DNA of 64,000 nucleotides. Source: Planctomycetota bacterium (lineage in GTDB: Bacteria > Planctomycetota > GCA-002687715). The position numbers and the translations under genes were made by a program. The notes under the pieces are model-generated. The model worked only from the letters and a program-made list of their open reading frames with translations, was not told the origin of the DNA and searched no databases. Location of the stretch: assembly GCA_009691765.1 (NCBI GenBank), contig SIAO01000001.1, positions 248,001 to 312,000 of the forward strand, read 5' to 3'. Within the stretch, counting starts at the first letter, position 1, and each line of letters starts with the position of its first letter. This document shows, in pieces, positions 25,760-35,132 of this stretch.

Positions 25760-26854
25760 ATGAATGCCAAGCGCACTCTGGCTGTGATGACAGGCGGTGG
25801 AGACGCGCCAGGCTTGAATGCTGTGATCCGCACCATCGTGAAGCAGGGCGTCACGCAGCTCGGTTGGCGTGTGATCGGTCTCGAGGATTCGTTTGATGGG
25901 CTGCTGGAGACGCCGCTGCGCATCATCGACTTCGACCGCGACCAAGTGCGCGGCATTCTGACCATGGGCGGCACGATTCTCGGCACCACCAATCATGGCG
26001 ATCCTTTTAGCTTCCGCGAAAGTGACGGCAGCGTGAGCGATCGCAGTGTCGAAGTTGCGGAACGTTTGAAGCTCCTCGGAGTGGAGGGCCTCATCGCCAT
26101 CGGCGGCGATGGCAGCATGGGCATTTGCTCGCGACTCATGAAGGAGCGCGGCGTGCCTGTGATTGGCGTACCCAAGACCATCGACAACGACATTCCTGGC
26201 ACCGAGATCACTTTCGGGTTTGACACCGCGGCAGCCTTCGCCACTGAAGCTGTGGACCGCCTCCATTCGACTGCTGAATCCCACGAACGCGTCATGGTGC
26301 TCGAAGTCATGGGACGCGACGCCGGCCACCTCGCGCTAGCTTCCGGCCTTGGAGGTGGCGCTGATGTGATCCTCATTCCGGAAATCCCCTTTCGTTGGGA
26401 CGCAGTGCTCGGCAAGTTGATGCGACGGCGCGCCTTCAAGCGCCACTTCAGCATCGTGGTCGTTGCCGAAGGGGCCAAGCCCGAAGGCGGCAGCGTGACG
26501 GAACACATGAACGCCGATGGGCGCAAATCGCACGGGGGGATTGGCTTCTTGGTGGCGGACGAAATTGCGCGTCGCACTGGCCTCGAAACGCGTTGCACGG
26601 TGCTCGGGCATTTGCAACGCGGAGGCACACCCACGCCGCGTGACCGCGTCCTCGCCAGCCGCATGGGACACCACGCCGTCGAACTCGCTCGGCGCGGAGA
26701 ATGGGGTCGCATGGTGGCGATGCGCGCCAACCGCATGGACTCCGTCGAGCTCAGTTGGCTGCTCACACAAACCGCGCGCCAACTCAGCTTGGATGACGAC
26801 GCCATTTCAACCGCAAGAGCGCTCGGCATCGTCTTTGGTGACGAAGCCCAATAG
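25760..26854 (+). CDS. pfkA: 6-phosphofructokinase (group with G104/K124 signature)
   Basis: Glycolytic enzyme of 364 residues. The opening AVMTGGGDAPGLNAVIR binds nucleotide or PPi. The donor-specificity site reads IGGDGSMG (residues 114-121), with Gly where PPi enzymes have Asp. The catalytic loop reads PKTIDND (138-144), with Lys where E. coli ATP-PFK has Gly. EVMGRDAGHLAL and GHLQRGGTPTPRDR are also present. The Gly/Lys combination is known from actinobacterial ATP-dependent enzymes, so ATP use is predicted. Start ATG at 25760. Confidence 0.93.
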   Translation: MNAKRTLAVMTGGGDAPGLNAVIRTIVKQGVTQLGWRVIGLEDSFDGLLETPLRIIDFDRDQVRGILTMGGTILGTTNHGDPFSFRESDGSVSDRSVEVAERLKLLGVEGLIAIGGDGSMGICSRLMKERGVPVIGVPKTIDNDIPGTEITFGFDTAAAFATEAVDRLHSTAESHERVMVLEVMGRDAGHLALASGLGGGADVILIPEIPFRWDAVLGKLMRRRAFKRHFSIVVVAEGAKPEGGSVTEHMNADGRKSHGGIGFLVADEIARRTGLETRCTVLGHLQRGGTPTPRDRVLASRMGHHAVELARRGEWGRMVAMRANRMDSVELSWLLTQTARQLSLDDDAISTARALGIVFGDEAQ

Positions 26855-27009
26855 GCGCAGCGCGACGCCGGAATGCGGCTGGATACAGTCCCTCGGTTTC
26901 GCGGCCGAGCAGTGCTATCAAGCACAGGCCAGAGTAGCCCAGAGACACCGCTCCTACGCTGCAATAAGTGGCGCAAGTGCGAGCCAGAAAAATTACGAAA
27001 GACCTCAGC

Positions 27010-28461
27010 ATGAACCCCATCACCGCCCAGCAAGACTTCAAGGTCAAGGATCTCTCCCTCAACGCCTTCGGCCGCAAGGAAATCGATCTCGCAGAGGTAG
27101 AGATGCCTGGCCTCATGGCGCTGCGCCGCGAGTTCGGCCCAACCAAACCGCTCAAAGGTGCGCGCATCTCTGGTTCGCTGCACATGACCATTCAGACGGC
27201 GGTGTTGATTGAGACGCTGCTCGACTTAGGTGCCGAAGTGCGCTGGTGCTCTTGCAACATCTTCTCAACGCAAGACCACGCCGCTGCGGCCGTCGCAGTC
27301 GGTCGCGAAGGCACGATCGATTCTCCGCGAGGCATCGCTGTCTTTGCATGGAAGGGTGAGACGCTCGAAGACTATTGGTGGTGCACCGAGCAAGCCTTGC
27401 TGTGGCCTGATGGCCGCGGACCCAACATGATCTTGGACGACGGCGGCGACGCCACCATGCTCGTCCATCTCGGCAGCGAATACGAAAAAGCCGGTCAAGT
27501 TCCTGATCCCGCAAAGCAAAACAGCGAAGACGAAACCGAGCTCATGAAAGTGCTGCAGCGCTCACTGCGCAGCGATGCCAAGCGTTGGACCACTCGCGCC
27601 AAAGAGATTCGTGGTGTCTCTGAAGAAACCACCACCGGCGTGCATCGCCTCTACCAAATGGTGGAAAAGGGCCGTCTGCTCTTCCCTGCCATGAACGTGA
27701 ACGACTCCGTCACCAAGAGCAAGTTTGACAACCTCTACGGCTGTCGCCATTCGTTGGTGGACGGCATCTGCCGCGCGACCGACGTGATGCTTGCAGGCAA
27801 ACTCGTGGTGGTCTGCGGTTTCGGCGATGTCGGCAAAGGTTGCGCACAAGCACTGCGTGGCCAAGGCGCTCGCGTGGTGGTCACTGAGATTGATCCCATC
27901 TGCGCGCTGCAAGCCGCTATGGAGGGCTACCAAGTCACTCTGCTCGAAGACGTGCTCTCCGTAGCCGACATCGTCATCACGACGACCGGCAACTGTTCCG
28001 TAGTGACCGCTGACCACATGCAGCGCATGAAGCACAACGCCATCGTGGGCAACATCGGGCATTTCGACACCGAAATCGACATGGCCGCGCTCGCAAAGCT
28101 CCCTGGCATCCGCCGCGAGAATGTGAAGCCTCAAGTCGATCAGTGGATCTTCGCCGATGGCCACGCTGTCATCGTGCTCGCCGAAGGTCGCTTGCTGAAT
28201 CTCGGTTGTGCGACAGGCCACCCGTCCTTCGTCATGTCCAACAGCTTCTGCAACCAAGTGATGGCGCAGATGGAGCTGTTCCGCGACCACGAGAAGTACG
28301 AACGCAAGGTCTACACCTTGCCGAAGTCGCTCGATGAAAAGGTGGCGCGCTTGCACCTCGAGAAGCTCGGCGTGAAGCTGACCGTTCTCACCGACAAGCA
28401 AGCCGAATACCTTGGCATTCCGAAGAGCGGCCCCTACAAGGCGACGCACTACCGTTACTAA
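27010..28461 (+). CDS. ahcY: Adenosylhomocysteinase (S-adenosylhomocysteine hydrolase)
   Basis: NAD-dependent enzyme that splits S-adenosylhomocysteine to adenosine and homocysteine. The 483-residue protein contains the substrate region [15 protein letters not shown], the NAD-binding motif [27 protein letters not shown], and the C-terminal YKATHYRY ending typical of the family. Start [14 protein letters not shown] at 27010 is chosen because an upstream extension is not conserved. It lies 155 nt downstream of pfkA and is followed after 3 nt by an alpha/beta hydrolase gene. Confidence 0.97.
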   Translation: MNPITAQQDFKVKDLSLNAFGRKEIDLAEVEMPGLMALRREFGPTKPLKGARISGSLHMTIQTAVLIETLLDLGAEVRWCSCNIFSTQDHAAAAVAVGREGTIDSPRGIAVFAWKGETLEDYWWCTEQALLWPDGRGPNMILDDGGDATMLVHLGSEYEKAGQVPDPAKQNSEDETELMKVLQRSLRSDAKRWTTRAKEIRGVSEETTTGVHRLYQMVEKGRLLFPAMNVNDSVTKSKFDNLYGCRHSLVDGICRATDVMLAGKLVVVCGFGDVGKGCAQALRGQGARVVVTEIDPICALQAAMEGYQVTLLEDVLSVADIVITTTGNCSVVTADHMQRMKHNAIVGNIGHFDTEIDMAALAKLPGIRRENVKPQVDQWIFADGHAVIVLAEGRLLNLGCATGHPSFVMSNSFCNQVMAQMELFRDHEKYERKVYTLPKSLDEKVARLHLEKLGVKLTVLTDKQAEYLGIPKSGPYKATHYRY

Positions 28462-28464
28462 ACC

Positions 28465-29322
28465 GTGCTGCTGAGCGAAGCAACGCTGCCACCAGTGCTG
28501 AACACCGCAGCTCCTCTCGGAGCGCGGCTGCATGGCATTGTTGGACAAGGCCCGTTCTTGGTGTTGGTTCCTGGGCTCGCACAATTCGCTGCGTCATGGG
28601 CGCCGGTCGTTGAGGCGCTCGCGAGCACTGGCGGAGTGTGCGTGCTTTTGCCTGACAACCCCGGGATCGGGCGCAGCCGCCATGTTGCTGTACCGCGAAC
28701 CTGCGAAGAGCACGCCGCGCTGATTGCACAGACTCTCGACCACTTGGGAGTGCGTGGCCCAGTGCATGTGGCAGGACTATCTCTCGGCAGCATGATCGCG
28801 GTCGCGCTCGCTGCACAGCTTGGCCCTCAAGCGCAGTCGCTGACGCTCATGGCCGGATCCTGCCGTGAAGGCGGTTTCTGGCGACTGAATCGCAGCGCCA
28901 TGGCACGCATCGTCGGCAGAGCGCTCTTCGGTCGTGGCGGTTTGCGCAGTCGTATTCCAGAGCTGCTCTCGCCAACGCATCTCGCCGCACATCCGCACAC
29001 TTGCGACGCGCTGCTGCACATTCGCAGACTCGAAGGTGGCTACGCTCGAGGCGTGCTCACGAGCCAGCTGGTGGCTGCCGCGCGTTTCCACTTGCAGCCG
29101 TATCTCGCAAAGCTCCCCGTGCGGCGTTGCGTTTTGGTGGGCGCCGCGGACCGTCTCGTCGATCCACGCCACAGCGCCTTCATGGCGCGCATGTTGAACA
29201 CTGATCTCGTGACGCTGCCTGCGCGCGGGCATTATTTGGCCGTTGACGGCGCGCCGCAGGTGGCTGAGGTGCTCTGGCGCGTGATGCGCGGCGCTGCGAC
29301 AGGCCCACGCGAGAACTCCTAA
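28465..29322 (+). CDS. Alpha/beta-fold hydrolase
   Basis: A 285-residue hydrolase. The oxyanion region is FLVLVPGLAQFAASW, the nucleophile elbow is AGLSLGSM, the acid lies in VLVGAADRLVDP and the His in LPARGHYLAVDG. The start is GTG at 28465, 3 nt after the ahcY stop, so it is probably co-transcribed. The substrate is unknown. The family includes esterases, C-C hydrolases and haloperoxidase-like proteins. Confidence 0.85.
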   Translation: MLLSEATLPPVLNTAAPLGARLHGIVGQGPFLVLVPGLAQFAASWAPVVEALASTGGVCVLLPDNPGIGRSRHVAVPRTCEEHAALIAQTLDHLGVRGPVHVAGLSLGSMIAVALAAQLGPQAQSLTLMAGSCREGGFWRLNRSAMARIVGRALFGRGGLRSRIPELLSPTHLAAHPHTCDALLHIRRLEGGYARGVLTSQLVAAARFHLQPYLAKLPVRRCVLVGAADRLVDPRHSAFMARMLNTDLVTLPARGHYLAVDGAPQVAEVLWRVMRGAATGPRENS

Positions 29323-29331
29323 AACGGCTTC

Positions 29332-29352
29332 GGGCTCCCTTGTGGGGAGCCC
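29332..29352. terminator. Bidirectional hairpin terminator
   Basis: An 8-bp stem (GGGCTCCC/GGGAGCCC) with a 5-nt loop lies between the hydrolase gene and the opposing tRNA-Leu. On the minus strand it is followed within a few bases by TTTT, so it probably terminates the tRNA transcript. On the plus strand the U-run is poor. Confidence 0.6.
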
Positions 29353-29357
29353 TGAGT

Positions 29358-29442
29358 TGCCGAGAGGGGGACTTGAACCCCCACGCCCTTGACGGGCTCT
29401 AGTACCTGAAACTAGTGCGTCTGCCAATTCCGCCATCCCGGC
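29358..29442 (-). tRNA. tRNA-Leu (anticodon CAG)
   Basis: A complete class II tRNA on the minus strand. The 7-bp acceptor GCCGGGA pairs with TCTCGGC. The anticodon stem CTAGT/ACTAG encloses loop TTCAGGT, so the anticodon is CAG. A variable arm and a GGGGGTTCAAGTCCCCC T-arm are present. The discriminator is A and CCA is not encoded. Confidence 0.95.
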
Positions 29443-29504
29443 GATGCGGCGCGTAATATGCCAGCGCATCGAGGCAAACTCAAGCCGGAGCAGCAGAAGC
29501 ACCC

Positions 29505-29987
29505 TTGGCGAAAAAACCTGAGAAAAAAGCCGAAGGCGAAGTCACCGTGGTGGCCCGCAACCGCAAGGCCCGGCACGAGCTGCGCATCATCTCCACCATT
29601 GAAGCTGGGATCATGCTCACCGGTACCGAGGTGAAGGCTCTGCGTGCCCGCCACGTCAGCCTCGACCAAGCATGGGCCGATGTCGAGCGCGGCGAAGCGT
29701 GGCTGATCGATGTGAACGTCGGCGAATACGGTGCAGCATCTTGGACCAACCACGCTCCTCGCCGTCGGCGCAAGCTCCTTCTCCACCGCAAGGAACTTGC
29801 GGAACTGGCAGACTCACTCACCGATGGCCGCACCCTCGTGCCGCTCGAAATCCGCTTCAATGAGCGTGGCTTTGCCAAAGTCCTGCTGGGTCTCGGCGAA
29901 GGCCAGCAAGGCCATGACCGCCGTGAAACTCTGAAGCGCCGCGAAGCCGAAAGAGACATGCGTCAGGCTATGCACCGTAGAAGATAG
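29505..29987 (+). CDS. smpB: SsrA-binding protein SmpB
   Basis: Binds tmRNA and brings it to stalled ribosomes. The 160 residues show VARNRKARHEL, GIMLTGTEVKALRARHVSL and the NHAPRRRRKLLLHRKEL block, with a basic C-terminal tail ending MHRRR that enters the mRNA channel. It starts with TTG at 29505 followed by GCG-AAA-AAA. It lies directly upstream of its RNA partner ssrA, an arrangement that supports both calls. Confidence 0.96.
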   Translation: MAKKPEKKAEGEVTVVARNRKARHELRIISTIEAGIMLTGTEVKALRARHVSLDQAWADVERGEAWLIDVNVGEYGAASWTNHAPRRRRKLLLHRKELAELADSLTDGRTLVPLEIRFNERGFAKVLLGLGEGQQGHDRRETLKRREAERDMRQAMHRRR

Positions 29988-30010
29988 GGTGCGGTGACGT
30001 ACACTGTCCC

Positions 30011-30030
30011 GCTGGCGCTTGCGCGTCAGC
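30011..30030 (+). terminator. smpB terminator hairpin
   Basis: An 8-bp stem GCTGGCGC/GCGTCAGC (one G-U pair) with loop TTGC starts 23 nt after the smpB stop and is followed by AGTTCTTT, a moderate U-rich run. Confidence 0.5.
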
Positions 30031-30064
30031 AGTTCTTTGACATCAGGTCTTCGCGACCTGTCTC

Positions 30065-30413
<349 letters not shown>

Positions 30414-30422
30414 GGTGAAATA

Positions 30423-30453
30423 GCCCCAACCAATTCCCGGTTGGGGCTTTTTT
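30423..30453 (+). terminator. Intrinsic terminator of ssrA
   Basis: A 9-bp perfect stem GCCCCAACC/GGTTGGGGC with a 7-nt loop is followed by six T residues. A textbook rho-independent terminator 11 nt after the tmRNA 3' end. Confidence 0.93.
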
Positions 30454-30854
30454 GTGCCCGGCGCGCCGTTGCGACGCGCGGTCACCCCGGTCGAAGCCAA
30501 AGTTCTCTGCATGCAATTTGCTCGCTGCACGCCCGACGCGTCGAAAACTCTTAATGCTGCGATGTTGGCCATCGAGTCCGAGTAGCGACACATGGCAGCG
30601 CCCGCCCAGGTTTTCTCCGTGCCGCTGCACCTCACCAACACCGGCGCTGCCGCCTGGCCAGGCGGGCACGCGTTGTTCTCGCCCAGCACTTGACCCGTGC
30701 TGCGCGCTGCTACCATCGCGGCCCTTTGTGCGGAGGTTTGCGGGCTGTGGAGCCTGCGGACCGAGCGTGAGCAAGGTCCGGCGCTGCGTGGCAGCGCGTG
30801 GCATTTACAACTTGGAGTGACTTGCGGCCCCATCGGCCCCCTTGGTGACCACGG
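30454..30854. other. 401-nt intergenic region with GC-rich inverted repeats
   Basis: No convincing coding frame is visible. Two strong local inverted repeats occur close together near the right end (CGGACC...GGTCCG, and GCTGC-GTG-GCAGC). The gap is long for this compact genome. It could hold an unrecognised small RNA, a decayed gene or the leader of the downstream hydrolase gene. I could not fit it to RNase P, SRP or 6S RNA consensus features by eye. Confidence 0.4.
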
Positions 30855-31328
30855 ATGAAGATCCTCTTTTTGCACGGCTGGCAATCGGTGCCCGGGGGCG
30901 TGAAGCCTCTCTATCTCGCTGAGCGCGGGCATGAGGTGCTGAACCCCAAGTTGCCCGATGAGGATTTCGCTTCCTCCGTGCGCATCGCGCAAGAATGCTG
31001 CGACACGCAACGCCCCGATGTCATCGTTGGTTCAAGCCGCGGCGGCGCGGTGGCCATGACGCTGCGCAGTGGCAGCGCGCGCCTCGTGCTCATGTGCCCA
31101 GCGTGGAAACACTACGGCTGCACAGCTGTTGTGCCAGTGGGAACCATCATCCTGCATTGCCCGATTGATGTGGTCATCCCATTCAGCGACTCGCGGGAAA
31201 TACTGCGCGCCAGTGCGCTGCCTGACACAGCGCTATGGCTCACCGGTGGCGATCATCGTCTCGCAGACCCACTTTCGCTACAACGCATGCACGACGCCTG
31301 TGTCGCAAATAAACCTACGCCAGACTGA
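30855..31328 (+). CDS. Small alpha/beta hydrolase (YqiA/RBBP9-like)
   Basis: A 157-residue single-domain hydrolase. The N-terminus MKILFLHGWQSVPGGVK carries the oxyanion HGW. The nucleophile is in VGSSRGGAVAM, the Asp in HCPIDVVIPF and the His in TGGDHRLADP. This compact size is seen in YqiA and RBBP9-type esterases. It is followed after 4 nt by the RlmL-like gene and is probably co-transcribed with it. The substrate is unknown. Confidence 0.82.
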   Translation: MKILFLHGWQSVPGGVKPLYLAERGHEVLNPKLPDEDFASSVRIAQECCDTQRPDVIVGSSRGGAVAMTLRSGSARLVLMCPAWKHYGCTAVVPVGTIILHCPIDVVIPFSDSREILRASALPDTALWLTGGDHRLADPLSLQRMHDACVANKPTPD

Positions 31329-31332
31329 ACCC

Positions 31333-32745
31333 ATGACCACTCGCGAACCTGCACGCCGCTATGACGCCATCTGCACTCTCGGTCTCGAGGATGTGCTGCA
31401 CTCAGAACTAGAAGCCTTGGGCGTGAACATCATCGGCCGTCGCGCCGGAGCCGTGGGCTTCGAAGCCGACCGCGAACTCGCCTACCGTGCCTGCTTCTGG
31501 CTGCGCTCCGCGGTGCGCGTCCGCGAATTCCTCGTGAATGGCCGTGTTGAATCGCGCCAAGATCTCTACGCACTGACCAGCACGGTGGACTGGAGTTCCA
31601 TGCTGACGGTGGCCGACACCATCGGCGTTGATTCCGCGGTGGATGACCCGCGCGTGAATCACAGCAACATGCCCACCCTCGTGGTGAAGGACGCCATCGT
31701 CGATGCACTACGCCGTCGTTCTGGACGCCGGCCCGATGTGGACCGCGACAATCCGGACACGCCTGTGTTTCTGTCGCTCCGCGATGGCGACGCCTCGCTG
31801 TACCGCGACCTTGGCGGCGCCAGTCTCCACAAACGCGGCTACCGCGACATCGAATCCAAGAGCCCACTGAACGAAGCGATCGCTGCTGGCTTGTTGCTGC
31901 GCGCAGGGTTCGATGCAACAAAACACCTCGTCATGGTGGACCCCTTCTGCGGCTCGGGAACATTCTTGATTGAAGCTGCGTGGATCGCCACCGACACAGC
32001 GCCAGGCACGCTGCGCAGTTTCGCCTTCGAGCGCTTCCGCGATCGCGATGCAACGGCCATTAGTCGCATCCGCAACGAAATGACGCGCCGTCGCCGCACC
32101 ACTTGTCCAGTGCAGTTCTACGGCTCCGACCATCACCCGGGTGCAATCTGGATTGCGAAGCGCAGCGCTCAGCTTGCAGGTGTTCAAACGTGCACTCGTT
32201 TCGAAGAACTAGACATCGCCAACTACGCTCCGCCGGAAACGCCGAACCTCGTGGTCACCAATCCGCCTTGGGGTTTACGCATGGAAGAAGGCCCCGGGCT
32301 TGACGCTGCATGGCGCGGCTTGGGCACTTTCTTGCGCCGTCATGCGCAGGGCGCTGATGCTTGGGTGCTTTCTGGCGCTCCGAGCGTCACTCGGCACCTC
32401 GGCCTCGAATGCGCGGAACGCGTACCGCTCAAGGCCGGTCCTGTGGACTGTCGCTTCCTGCACTATGTGATGCGCACCAACCCAACCGCGACGCGCTACG
32501 AACCCAGTGGCATTGTTGACGACGCGACCAGCGAGTCTCAGGCGACGACCGCTGAGAGCAGCGACCAAGGTGACAGCGCGAACTCTCCACACTGGTCGCA
32601 AGACGCGATGTTTGCTTCCGGAACACTCTCCGCCGAAGCGCAACAGTGGGCGCAACCTGACAACCAGCCGTCAACAAACTTTGACGCTGCGCCGGAATCC
32701 GCACCTACAGCGCCCGAATGGAATGAGCCTTCACAATCAGAGTGA
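31333..32745 (+). CDS. RlmL-like rRNA (guanine-N2)-methyltransferase with THUMP domain
   Basis: A 470-residue methyltransferase. The N-terminal THUMP-like region (residues 10-165) starts RRYDAICTLGLEDVLHSELEALG. The SAM motif is MVDPFCGSGTFLIEAAW and the catalytic motif is VVTNPPWGLRM, as in RlmL/TrmN enzymes. The second (RlmK) half of E. coli RlmKL is missing. The last 80 residues are Ser/Gln/Thr/Glu-rich and probably disordered. Start ATG at 31333 is chosen because the THUMP domain begins there. The 3' end overlaps modC convergently by 41 nt. Confidence 0.85.
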   Translation: MTTREPARRYDAICTLGLEDVLHSELEALGVNIIGRRAGAVGFEADRELAYRACFWLRSAVRVREFLVNGRVESRQDLYALTSTVDWSSMLTVADTIGVDSAVDDPRVNHSNMPTLVVKDAIVDALRRRSGRRPDVDRDNPDTPVFLSLRDGDASLYRDLGGASLHKRGYRDIESKSPLNEAIAAGLLLRAGFDATKHLVMVDPFCGSGTFLIEAAWIATDTAPGTLRSFAFERFRDRDATAISRIRNEMTRRRRTTCPVQFYGSDHHPGAIWIAKRSAQLAGVQTCTRFEELDIANYAPPETPNLVVTNPPWGLRMEEGPGLDAAWRGLGTFLRRHAQGADAWVLSGAPSVTRHLGLECAERVPLKAGPVDCRFLHYVMRTNPTATRYEPSGIVDDATSESQATTAESSDQGDSANSPHWSQDAMFASGTLSAEAQQWAQPDNQPSTNFDAAPESAPTAPEWNEPSQSE

Positions 32746-33745
32746 GCTCAACTCCTAGGCGCAGCCCCATCTGTTCAACCGCTCGCAAAGTCACGCGCAC
32801 GGTCCAAGTTTCATCGCCCGCACGCAAGCGCACCCATGTGTGAGTGCCGGTGGCTTCGAGACTAATGACACGCGCAGCAAACACGTTTTGCGCGCTGAGC
32901 CCGCGCGGGCGTTCTGTGGCCAAGAGCACATCTTCAGCGCTCACGCCGACACGATGCGGCATGCCGCATTCGAGCGAAGGCGCTGCCATCACCAGATCCT
33001 GCCCGCGTGCTGTACGCACCATGAGCACATCACCATCACGCCGCGCTGAACTCAAAACAAACACATTCTCTACCGCGCTGTGAGCGAGGGCATCCAAAGC
33101 GCGCGCTGAATGCAACACCTGCGCAGGCGGACCGGAGCACAGCACACGCCCCGCCTCCAGCACAGCAACTTCCTCGGCGATTGCGAGTACCTCCACAGGA
33201 TCGTGGCTCACCATCACCAGTTTCATTCCATGACGCTGCACGCACTCCAGCAAGAATGTCATCGCGCGCTGACGCCGTGGCCAATCCAGCGCAGAAAAAG
33301 GCTCGTCCGCAAGCAACACTTGTGGCCTCGCAGCAAGAGCACGCACCAACGAAACGCGTTGACGTTCACCGCCACTCAATGTCGTCGCGTGTGAATCCAA
33401 CAGGGCGCCAAGTTCAAGCACCTCCACTGCGGCATCCACCGTGGAGGGCCATGGGCGTCCCGCAGCGGCGAGATCGATGTTGCCGCGCGCGCTGAGGTGC
33501 GGGAACAGCAACGCATCTTGCGGCGCGAGGGCGACACCGCGCTCGGGCGCGCAGCGAAGCGGAACCTTTGCGCCTGCCATGGTCCATGCACCTTGAAACT
33601 GCGGGCGCAAACCGGCCATTGCTTCAATCACACTCGTCTTGCCGCTTCCACTCGCGCCAAAAATCGCAAGCACCGGGGAACGCCATTCGAGAGTCACATC
33701 GAGAGTGAACACGCCAGCGTTGCCCTTCAGCCGAAGAGTGTTCAT
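32705..33745 (-). CDS. modC: Molybdate ABC transporter ATP-binding protein
   Basis: A 346-residue ATPase. Walker A is GASGSGKTS, the signature is LSGGERQR and Walker B is VLLADEPFSALD, with the switch His in VMVSHDP. A C-terminal TOBE/Mop-like domain (from about 285, LSAQNVFAARVISLEATG) supports oxyanion transport. The start MNTLRLKGNAG at 33745 overlaps the modB stop by 4 nt. The 3' end overlaps the opposing methyltransferase gene. Confidence 0.9.
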   Translation of the reverse strand: MNTLRLKGNAGVFTLDVTLEWRSPVLAIFGASGSGKTSVIEAMAGLRPQFQGAWTMAGAKVPLRCAPERGVALAPQDALLFPHLSARGNIDLAAAGRPWPSTVDAAVEVLELGALLDSHATTLSGGERQRVSLVRALAARPQVLLADEPFSALDWPRRQRAMTFLLECVQRHGMKLVMVSHDPVEVLAIAEEVAVLEAGRVLCSGPPAQVLHSARALDALAHSAVENVFVLSSARRDGDVLMVRTARGQDLVMAAPSLECGMPHRVGVSAEDVLLATERPRGLSAQNVFAARVISLEATGTHTWVRLRAGDETWTVRVTLRAVEQMGLRLGVELTLIVKAHSIRAL

Positions 33746-34404
33746 GCTGCGCTCCTCGCGCGCAGGCGCTCGGCGAGGACGCCCAAGAGCAGAGCAATGA
33801 GGACCGAAGCCACCACAAGCACCCACGCGCCGTGCGACTGCCCCGCTTCAATACGCGCATAGATTCCGAGTGCCAGCGTCTCCGTTTCACCCGGAATGCA
33901 ACCGGCCACGAGAATCGTCGCGCCGAATTCTCCAAGTGCACGAGTGAAAGCCAGCATCACGCCCGAAGTGACGCCGGCACTTGCCAGAGGCAGTGTCACT
34001 TTCCAAAAGATGCGTGCGCGCGACATTCCGAGGCCAGCAGCCACGGCTTCCATGCGTGCCGGTACGCCAGCGAAACCGGCTTCAGCACCGCGCACCAACA
34101 GTGGGAATGCCATCGTCGCCGCGGCCAAGACTGCCGCTTTCCAAGTGAGCAACCACGGCCCGGCCTCCGCCAACCAAGTTCCTGGCCATGCAAGCGGCGA
34201 GAGCAGCCGTAGCAGCAGCAAACCCACAGCGACGGGCGGCAGCACCATGGGCAGAGTGATCAGAGTCTGCACCAGCACGCGACAACGAACGCGCCCGCGT
34301 GCAAGAGCGTGCCCGAGCCAAACCCCCGGCACGAGAATCAAGAGTGTGGCGACGAGGGCCACCTTGAGGCTCACCCACAGAACGGCGAGGAGCTCCGCGT
34401 CCAT
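33742..34404 (-). CDS. modB: Molybdate ABC transporter permease
   Basis: A 220-residue permease with about five TM helices. The EAA loop reads EAVAAGLGMSRARIFWKVTLPLA, and the ALGEFGATILVAGCIPGETET stretch is a clear ModB signature. It starts at ATG 34404, sharing one base with the modA stop (TGATG), and ends with a 4-nt overlap with modC. Confidence 0.93.
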   Translation of the reverse strand: MDAELLAVLWVSLKVALVATLLILVPGVWLGHALARGRVRCRVLVQTLITLPMVLPPVAVGLLLLRLLSPLAWPGTWLAEAGPWLLTWKAAVLAAATMAFPLLVRGAEAGFAGVPARMEAVAAGLGMSRARIFWKVTLPLASAGVTSGVMLAFTRALGEFGATILVAGCIPGETETLALGIYARIEAGQSHGAWVLVVASVLIALLLGVLAERLRARSAA

Positions 34405-35132
34405 CACTGCGCCTCCGGGGGCAGAAAGCCATGCGCCAGCGCCGTCTTCCGCACCAACGGACTTGAGAGCAGATCGAACAGCGCCAGCGTTGACGCGCGC
34501 GGTTGCGCCGTCGCCAGCACAGCAAAGCACAACACGCGTCCAGGGCCTGCAAGATCAGAGCGCCACGCCACACGCAAGTCCGTGGATGCAACGAGATCCG
34601 TCTCATAAACAAACGCCCATGCCGCACCGCCGGCTTGGAGCAATGCCAAGGCTGCGCGCACATTGGGCGCCTCCACGAAACGCGGCTTCAGTGCGTCGAG
34701 CACACCGGCCTCTCGCAGCACTCGGCGCGCTGCAGCTCCGGCAGGGACGGCTGCGGAAGCTAGCGCGATGACATCTGGTCGCGCCAACAATTCCGTGAGT
34801 GACGCCAACTCCGTTGAGGCCGAACGCCCTGCGAGCACGATGCGATTAGCCCACAACGCCTTGGGCTTGCCGCTCTTGCATGCGCGCACAGCCAGTTCTT
34901 CATCAGCAACGACAAGGAGTTCCATCGCTGCGCCTGATTTTTGACGCTGCACGAGTGAGGACGATGCTTCAAAGCTCCAGCGGACATCAACGCCTGAACT
35001 TGGTTTCCATACAGCACTCACTTCCGTCAACACCTCGCGCAAACTGCTGGCTGCGCCGGCCAAGACCGCGGGTTCTCGCGTTTCATCAGCACAAGCTGCG
35101 CACAAGAAGAGCAGTGCTAACCAAGGCCTCAT
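34404..35132 (-). CDS. modA: Molybdate-binding protein (ModA-like)
   Basis: A 242-residue periplasmic substrate-binding protein. The opening [14 protein letters not shown] is a signal sequence. A lipobox is possible but imperfect, so it may be lipoprotein or free. The mature protein starts in the ModA style ([14 protein letters not shown]), then [25 protein letters not shown] and [11 protein letters not shown]. The start overlaps the mnmG stop by 4 nt. The identification is strengthened by modB and modC downstream. Confidence 0.88.
   Translation of the reverse strand: MRPWLALLFLCAACADETREPAVLAGAASSLREVLTEVSAVWKPSSGVDVRWSFEASSSLVQRQKSGAAMELLVVADEELAVRACKSGKPKALWANRIVLAGRSASTELASLTELLARPDVIALASAAVPAGAAARRVLREAGVLDALKPRFVEAPNVRAALALLQAGGAAWAFVYETDLVASTDLRVAWRSDLAGPGRVLCFAVLATAQPRASTLALFDLLSSPLVRKTALAHGFLPPEAQ

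Noticed and set aside
26855-27009. SAH riboswitch upstream of ahcY
   Set aside because: A partial ACGCTGCAA string resembles part of the SAH-riboswitch core, but the flanking conserved blocks (GAGGAGCGCUGC and AGGCUCGG) are missing.
30037-30042. TTGACA as -35 of an ssrA promoter
   Set aside because: With normal spacing the -10 would fall at about 30060-30065 and transcription would start inside the mature tmRNA. It may be chance.
30454-30854. RNase P RNA, SRP RNA or 6S RNA
   Set aside because: The conserved GAGGAAAGTCCGG (RNase P) and GGAAGCAG (SRP) motifs are not present. A GAGCAAGGTCCGG string is only superficially similar.
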